A DNA stretch of 23,503 bases from Rodentolepis nana. Taxonomy: Eukaryota; Platyhelminthes; Cestoda; Cyclophyllidea; Hymenolepididae. The translations under genes were made by a program, and so were the position numbers. The DNA is taken from NCBI GenBank assembly GCA_900617975.1, contig UZAE01013343.1, forward strand, positions 1 through 23,503. Reading direction: 5' to 3'. The notes under the pieces were generated by a model. That model saw only the letters and a program-made list of their open reading frames with translations. It was not told where the DNA came from and made no database searches. This document shows, in pieces, positions 19,201 to 23,503 of this stretch (position 1 is its first letter; each line of letters starts with the position of its first letter).

Positions 19201-19980
19201 TGGCACATAATTTCAGCCAGATCTTGCTTCAGAACTGAGCCACATTTATTGATCTCCAAATTTGACACATAATAAGCCTTATTCAAGGAAAAGCCCGCGA
19301 GCGGTGGCATTCGTATAAAACAAGGACAATTTACATGATAACGAGCAAAAGGGAGCCATTAATTCGTACCGGGGTTTTCCGAAAGTTCGCCCTTGGAGTC
19401 TTCCGTTTAACCGCCCTGAGCGAATTTTCGGGAAACCCCGGTAGTCCATTCACTTATTAATAAATGCACCTGTGCCCAATGTACTATCCAGGAGCCAAGA
19501 TTGAACTCCTCGACTACAGTCGTGAGTTTCGAGCTTTTAAGCTAAAGCTCTCGTTATTTGCAGGAAATACATATGTGCTATATTTAAAACTGCTCTCCAT
19601 AACGAACTGGTCGAAATATTTAACAAACTCCTTATTTTATGGTAACTCTTTCTGCGCCAAAAGCTATCTCCTATAATATCTCGTTAGTCACTTTCAATTT
19701 CATCCGGTTTTTGGAATTTGTTGAGGGCTTTATAATCGCTCCTTGAAAAAATGTAGTTTTTTTTTAATCTAATGGTCTCTCTTTTATAGAATGGGACGCG
19801 ACAAATCAACAGCAAGCTCAAGCTGAGGACGACGCTTCTAACCTCCTGCTTTACGGAAATGTGCGTTCCTCTTTTAACTAGCGTGCATTTAAGGACTGAA
19901 TTTTCATTTAATTTTGTTTTTATTTATAATTTGTTTAGGCTGAAGGCGATATCGCGGAGGAGAAGGAGAATCAAATATAA
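13226..19980 (+). CDS. POGZ/ZNF280-like multi-C2H2 zinc-finger protein
   Basis: A probable nuclear DNA/chromatin-binding regulator. Eleven coding exons join in frame to 888 aa: 13226-13228 (ATG only), 13300-13403, 13433-13626, 13661-13990, 14552-14805, 14884-15561, 16579-16868, 17219-17621, 17856-18153, 19790-19860 and 19939-19980 (TAA). Zinc fingers (Cys/His): C240/C243/H256/H260; C276/C279/H292/H297; C323/C326/H339/H344; C353/C356/H369/H374; C382/C385 with H430/H434 after an inserted Gly/Thr-rich loop; C443/C446/H459/H464; C623/C626/H639/H644; and a C2HC finger C697/C700/H713/C718. The order and motifs (MPYVCRICLFRSSLYEDA, HLLCFYC, CPSCRLNF, LTCLECGELL, ACPKCAL) follow the vertebrate POGZ/ZNF280 finger block. 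No HP1-binding or DDE transposase region of POGZ was seen. Residues 1-210 are unrecognised. Residues 470-575 are Gln/Ala-rich, and the C-terminus is acidic. The start of exon 9 is uncertain: an upstream in-frame acceptor at 17760-17762 also fits. Confidence 0.85.
15562..16578 (+). other. Zinc-finger gene intron 6, nothing recognised
   Basis: This 1017-bp intron is bounded by ATT|GTAAGT and TTTTTAG|ACG. It contains no segment with recognisable coding similarity. Open frames inside it are short and unsupported. Confidence 0.7.
16690..16728 (+). repeat. GCG-rich triplet tract encoding polyalanine
   Basis: Inside exon 7 of the zinc-finger gene, eight consecutive Ala codons (five of them GCG) are followed by Glu, five more Ala and an alternating Ala/Glu stretch, after QQKKK. 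In an AT-rich genome this pure GCG run stands out and is a likely site of length variation. Confidence 0.75.
18154..19789 (+). other. Zinc-finger gene intron 9, holds a long hairpin
   Basis: This 1636-bp intron runs from CCG|GTAAGT to CTTTTATAG|AATGG. No coding segment is recognised. A local CG-richer patch at about 19290-19550 holds the 24-bp inverted repeat described separately and a small hairpin, GAGCTTT / AAAGCTC, at 19531-19550. It may be a mobile or RNA element. Confidence 0.6.
19367..19443 (+). repeat. 24-bp inverted repeat with 29-nt loop (RNA hairpin)
   Basis: The left arm at 19367-19390 starts TACCGGGGTTTTCCG, and the right arm at 19420-19443 ends GGGAAACCCCGGTA. All 24 positions pair in sense RNA: 22 Watson-Crick pairs and two G:U wobbles (arm positions 12 and 19). 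On the opposite strand those two would be A:C mismatches. The loop spans 19391-19419. The element sits in the largest intron of the zinc-finger gene. It could be a structured intronic RNA, a small-RNA precursor or the remains of a miniature inverted-repeat element. No target duplication was seen. Confidence 0.7.
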
Positions 19981-20089
19981 AGCGCGAAAGATGATTGCTC
20001 ATTGTGTTTGTGAATTTGTAGACACATTTTTTAATCCCCAATAACGTAATCGAGTTTACACCATTTATGTATGAAAATTATGTGTTAAA

Positions 20090-20095
20090 AATAAA
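20090..20095 (+). promoter_or_regulatory. Zinc-finger gene polyadenylation signal (AATAAA)
   Basis: A canonical AATAAA lies 109 bases after the TAA at 19978-19980, followed by a TTTTGG-type T/G-rich stretch. It puts the 3' end near 20110. Confidence 0.6.
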
Positions 20096-20203
20096 TTTTG
20101 GTAATCATTTTTGGGTGACTTGTTGGTTTCTCTTACCCCTATTTGGGAAAGTAGGTTTCCATTGAGATGTGATGGTAAAAACCGCAATATGGCTGAAAAC
20201 GGA

Positions 20204-20209
20204 TTTATT
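20204..20209 (-). promoter_or_regulatory. MEA1-like gene polyadenylation signal (AATAAA)
   Basis: TTTATT on the + strand gives AATAAA on the minus strand, about 117 bases beyond the MEA1-like stop codon (20327-20329). It places the transcript end near 20185, less than 100 bp from the zinc-finger gene 3' end. Confidence 0.55.
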
Positions 20210-20326
20210 TGACACTTTTAATACCAAAATTTTGCCATTTTAATATATCACGATTAAACTTGTGTTCCAAGTTCCTTTTAGGGGAAAAAAACAACAATCA
20301 ATTAATCAACGTCGAGAGAGAGAGTA

Positions 20327-21473
20327 TCACAGTTTCGATGTAGAAGCAGTTGCATTTGATTGTGGAGAGATGCGCTGGAGGAGATGCTGTATCCAAACAT
20401 CTTCGGGGATTTCCTTTGCCCATGCTGGCAAGCATGTTTCAGGCAATTTGAAATCGCTCAGACAGGCCTTGATTTCTGTCGCTTTTTCTAAAATAAGTAG
20501 CCAGTGGTTGTCATCCATCTATTACCTCTGAAAAATTGTGTGTGTTCTCTTTACTATGTCTCCTTGTGAACATAAAGGAAATGGAGACTTGGTTCACCGT
20601 AATGAAACTTAACCTTGATGTACTTCTAAAAGTACATTAAAATTGCAACCTTCAAGGGCAAACAAAAAATTAAAGAAGAGGCTGCCTAGAATTGGATGAA
20701 CGAAATGGCTAAAGCTAAGCTGCTGAATATCAGCATGCAAGATCATGTTGCATTCACCGTTTGGAGAAAAAAGGTAGCGTCAGAATCGACTCTTCTTGAT
20801 AAATAGGGAATGAACTTCGTAGACAATTATAACACCACTATTATTGCTCTTGTCTGTTCTTTCTATTAACCGAAATCGGTTGATTACAAAAAGCTAAGAA
20901 ACGCCTAATTCTTTCACATTAGTGATAGTCACTAACAGCAATGACAAATAAGGACTTTATCTCATAATTCCGTAGGACCTCTGAATATTCATATTTTTTG
21001 TACGAGTTTTCATGTATTCAGTCAACTCACCATCAGGAAGAGGTATTCGTTGATCCGCATCCTTTCTAGGTTCATTCCACAGCAGAGCTGGTGATGACTC
21101 ATCTGGTTCGTCTTTAGGCTCCTCCTAGAAGCCAGTCGAATGCCAATTATTAAACATGAGACAACTTTAAATGGTATACATTATTAATTACCGAAACTGG
21201 GAATGATCCAAAATGTGTCCCATCAGAGTTCAACACTCGCATAAGGGCTTCATCAACTCCCGTATCATCTAGAGGAATGGTACTCCCATTTTCTATTTCT
21301 TCCTCATCACTGCTCTGACTGGATACAATAGCATTCTCCAACAGGGTATATCCTGCATGTTCAGGTGAGGAGGATACCGACTGACCGTCAAGATCATCCA
21401 ATACATCGTCTTGAGGTCCTACTGGGGAGGATGGTGTACTCCCTTGATCGCTACGTATTGCTGTGTCACGCAT
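20327..21473 (-). CDS. MEA1: MEA1-like (male-enhanced antigen 1) protein
   Basis: Three minus-strand exons join in frame: 21473-21192, 21124-21031 and 20487-20327 (TGA). They give about 178 aa, close to the 185 aa of human MEA1. Junctions are GT..AG: GTTTCG|GTAATT, TTCTAG|GAGGAG, GATG|GTGAGT and TTATTTTAG|AA. The family marks appear in order: an acidic Ser/Asp-rich N-terminal half with HAGYTLLENA (like GYSYQPLN in human), then an IPLPD segment, and the signature LPETCLPAWAKEIPEDVWIQ near the C-terminus (human form: LPAPxVPAWAxEIxDxxW). MEA1 is conserved in animals, but its molecular function is not established. The ATG at 21471-21473 is chosen by comparison with family length. The frame is open further upstream to 21635 and would add a hydrophobic segment (see findings). 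Confidence 0.8.
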
Positions 21474-21639
21474 CTTTGGACGTCTTTTCTTCAAAAATAC
21501 ATTATTGATTTGCATGGGAATATGCTTAAAATACAACACAAAAATACAAGCATTCGCAATTACAAAGAGAAGAAATAACACTGTAGCAACCCGGATTAGA
21601 GAACTTGTATTCGGTAATTTCTCTATTGACCTCAATATT

Positions 21640-22170
21640 AGCCCTGCCTGCTTGTCAAACTATACTCATGGGATATATACAGAAGAGTCCAGAAGTGGGA
21701 GGGGGGGGGAGCCTTTAGCTACGACTATCATGTTCTATACATTGGAGGTAACTCCAAGTAATCTAGCAGAGTATGGAAGTATTATCAGGCATCTTGTGCC
21801 CTCGGTGAAGCAATAACGCTTATAACTGCCAAAAGGGGAACAAGAGATCATGAGTTCAAAACTCATTGATCTACACACGGCATTTGAAGTGGCCATCCGT
21901 ATTTATTCGAACAACAGAGATACGACAATCCGAATTGGCGGGAAATCAGGATAAAATCTGTCCATAAGTGTCCTTCATTACTTGAATACAGTGATTCGAC
22001 TGGCAAAGAATTATATGGTTTATGCTGGCCTGCAGAGAACCAAATGCGATTCTTTCAGTCAGATGAGTTCCAAAATATTAACTTTTCTGATTAGGAAACT
22101 CAGACCTCAAACAAGTACATCACAACATTCAGTAGGATCGAAGACAGAAGCCGAATAACTATTTACAAAA
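21640..22170. other. Region between MEA1-like and COQ8 genes, nothing recognised
   Basis: This presumably contains the MEA1-like promoter and the COQ8 3' flank. An 8-G run interrupted by one A lies at about 21699-21711. An open + strand frame here is antisense to the MEA1-like first exon and is not supported. Confidence 0.45.
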
Positions 22171-22174
22171 CTGT

Positions 22175-22180
22175 TTTATT
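22175..22180 (-). promoter_or_regulatory. COQ8-like gene polyadenylation signal (AATAAA)
   Basis: TTTATT on the + strand gives AATAAA on the minus strand, about 74 bases beyond the COQ8-like stop codon at 22255-22257. Confidence 0.55.
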
Positions 22181-22254
22181 GAGGTATCAATGATTATCTA
22201 AGTATAAACAATTCATTCACTACAAAGCAAAGGACGATCGTTCCTGAGAAAGCT

Positions 22255-22551
22255 CTACTTCATCTCCGGAGTACTGTCTAATCCATAGACGTAATTGTTG
22301 GCGATTTCAAGAAAGAGCTGCCGGCAGTTGACCTCGGCGCCTAGTTTACCACAGAGGAGAAAGCAGCCGGACATTTTACGGTGAAGAGAATAGGTTTCAG
22401 GGGGAGGTGGAGTGAGACGGTGCTCGAGCATCACTGGGATGATGCTGTTGATCCGTTTGGTTGTGGACTGACATCCAAAATTGAAAGGCTTTTCGGAGGA
22501 GAATGGTTCTCCCAAAACACGGACGGCTTCCACGTGAGCGTCTAGGAATAC
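22255..22551 (-). CDS. COQ8: COQ8/ADCK3-type atypical kinase, last coding exon (partial gene)
   Basis: COQ8 (ADCK3/ADCK4) is a mitochondrial UbiB-family ATPase/kinase needed for coenzyme Q synthesis. The exon encodes 98 residues and a TAG stop, preceded by the acceptor GACGAATAG|GTATTC. The exon start reads [17 protein letters not shown], like human [51 protein letters not shown] and [16 protein letters not shown] then follow the human C-terminal segment almost position by position. These are C-terminal parts of the kinase-like fold. The KxGQ motif, ATP-binding and catalytic residues would lie in upstream exons, which must be at higher coordinates. None was found up to 23503, so the gene runs off the window. 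The GTG at 22531-22533 is an internal Val codon, not a start. Confidence 0.9.
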   Translation of the reverse strand, partial: VFLDAHVEAVRVLGEPFSSEKPFNFGCQSTTKRINSIIPVMLEHRLTPPPPETYSLHRKMSGCFLLCGKLGAEVNCRQLFLEIANNYVYGLDSTPEMK

Positions 22552-22559
22552 CTATTCGT

Positions 22560-22930
22560 CGAAGGGTAGACTTAGTTTAAGAGGATAAGGAAGGGAAATC
22601 GATGAAACAGATAAAAAAAGAGGCCACACAAAAGACCCTGTAAGCAACCAAGCACATTATTACCTCGTGGCAGAGACATCCTTGCCTCAATGCAAAATGG
22701 ATTATTCGAATTAAGAGGAAACAGTAGCCACTGATGTAAAACCATCTTCATATTCCTTGCAGAGGAAGAGGGTTGTTTCCATTCAGCCTAGGCGGTTGTG
22801 TTCTCTCACAGCTTAAACACTTTAATCCACCTTAGTTTCAATTTAGAACTGCTATACATCTTGAAGACTTTACACCCTTACACACTAACTTGTCCCGTCT
22901 AGATGTTTGCAAATAAATGCTTATATATAC
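22560..22930. other. COQ8-side intron or intergenic DNA, nothing recognised
   Basis: No minus-strand segment resembles the COQ8 residues expected before the last exon (the LTGYE-type region). There are several AG acceptor-like sites on the + strand, but the frames after them close quickly. Confidence 0.4.
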
Positions 22931-22946
22931 ATCACACTTCCTACAG

Positions 22947-23049
22947 TGCTCAAATCCGCAAAGTTCACGTTGTATCAAGGGACGAGTACATTGAGCTGAC
23001 AATCTCTCTGTCGGCCAACACCTTTATCGATAAGCTCCTGAAAGCGTGA
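22947..23049 (+). CDS. Possible terminal exon of an unrecognised + strand gene
   Basis: A good acceptor, CACTTCCTACAG, is followed by 34 codons ending in TGA (23047-23049). The reading is AQIRKVHVVSRDEYIEL then TISLSANTFIDKLLKA, which has the mixed composition of real protein and not that of translated AT-rich DNA. I do not recognise the family. No upstream exon or downstream AATAAA was found, and the exon would sit within or near the COQ8 gene on the opposite strand. It may be chance. Confidence 0.2.
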
Positions 23050-23503
23050 CAGTTACTATGGTCACCTTTTTTTAGCTGAACCTTCAAACCTCAAAAAATG
23101 GAGATAATCTCTATTCATACAAGAAGAATTGAATTTAATAGACCATTGTAGTAACTACACTCCCATTTTGTCTCTCTCCAGGTCTGATTAGTCTGCAAAC
23201 TAGCATTACTTTAAAGCCAGAGTGTGTGAAGCTGTATTTCACAAAAATGGCATTATACAATTGTTCTCCATTCAGCTTTCACTCCGCTAATTGTTCAAGA
23301 AGAGCATTCATTTTGTAAGAAGGTATTTTTAAGCCATACTTTGTAGGACTCGAGGTACTTCCTCATAAGAGGAATTCGTCATTAACCTAAGACAATCTAT
23401 GAAACTCTAATATACGAGAAGTCAAAATGATATGGCGACGCAAATTCACGCAAATTGAGAACCGTATGAGGCATTAAAAAAAGTATTAAAAGAGGAGGGG
23501 GGG
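23050..23503. other. Right-edge DNA, nothing recognised
   Basis: AT-rich DNA ending in GGAGGGGGGG at the window edge. No exon could be supported on either strand, although the missing COQ8 exons should lie here or beyond. Confidence 0.4.

Noticed and set aside
21463..21816. 117-codon + strand frame opposite the MEA1-like exon
   Set aside because: It is antisense to a spliced, conserved exon and has no similarity of its own.
22531..22533. GTG as start codon of the COQ8-like frame
   Set aside because: Similarity to COQ8 continues upstream of it to an acceptor at 22552-22554, so it is an internal Val in a terminal exon.
1..23503. CRISPR array, bacterial operon or phage features
   Set aside because: Spliced eukaryotic genes throughout. 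The only regular repeats are the repeat A head modules, which lack uniform spacers.

Overview
This window looks like AT-rich eukaryotic nuclear DNA, most likely from a parasitic flatworm. That assignment is an inference. It rests on intron-rich genes that mix very short introns (29-37 bp) with longer ones (up to 1.6 kb), on AG acceptors sitting a few bases before start codons (compatible with spliced-leader trans-splicing), and on the divergence of the proteins from human relatives recalled from memory. No search could be run. Gene models were built by hand from GT..AG junctions, reading phase and protein similarity.

Layout. Positions 1-7000 are a graveyard of mobile elements. A decayed Ty3/gypsy-type LTR retrotransposon (gag and protease traces at 2870-3090; RNase H and integrase traces at 5600-6990) surrounds or neighbours four copies of an unfamiliar SINE-like family, here called repeat A. 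Each copy carries its own target-site duplication (TSD) of about 13 bp. One copy (4191-5144) has an expanded, tandemly repeated head. A second family, repeat B, looks tRNA-derived. A perfect 508-bp duplication around the single N at 1927 is probably an assembly artefact. Positions 7000-9700 are AT-rich intergenic DNA.

Positions 9700-23503 hold a compact run of conserved genes. They are PSMD3/RPN3, a 26S proteasome lid subunit (+, seven exons, complete, 491 aa); an 81-aa stand-alone RIIa (PKA docking/dimerization) domain protein (-); a POGZ/ZNF280-like multi-zinc-finger protein (+, eleven coding exons including an ATG-only first exon, complete, 888 aa); a MEA1-like protein (-, three exons, complete, about 178 aa); and the last coding exon of a COQ8/ADCK3-type mitochondrial atypical kinase (-), whose remainder lies beyond the right edge. 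PSMD3 and the RIIa gene, and the zinc-finger gene and MEA1, converge tail to tail with predicted 3' ends less than about 100 bp apart. The genes do not form one pathway: they cover proteasome function, cAMP-kinase anchoring, nuclear regulation, an uncharacterised conserved protein and ubiquinone synthesis.

The most unusual items are the repeat A family, especially the TSD-bounded copy with a multimerised head that presents repeated GAG|GTAAGT splice-donor consensus on the + strand; the orphan RIIa protein with an RRAS PKA site; and a 24-bp intronic hairpin in the zinc-finger gene whose only two non-Watson-Crick positions are both G:U wobbles in sense RNA.
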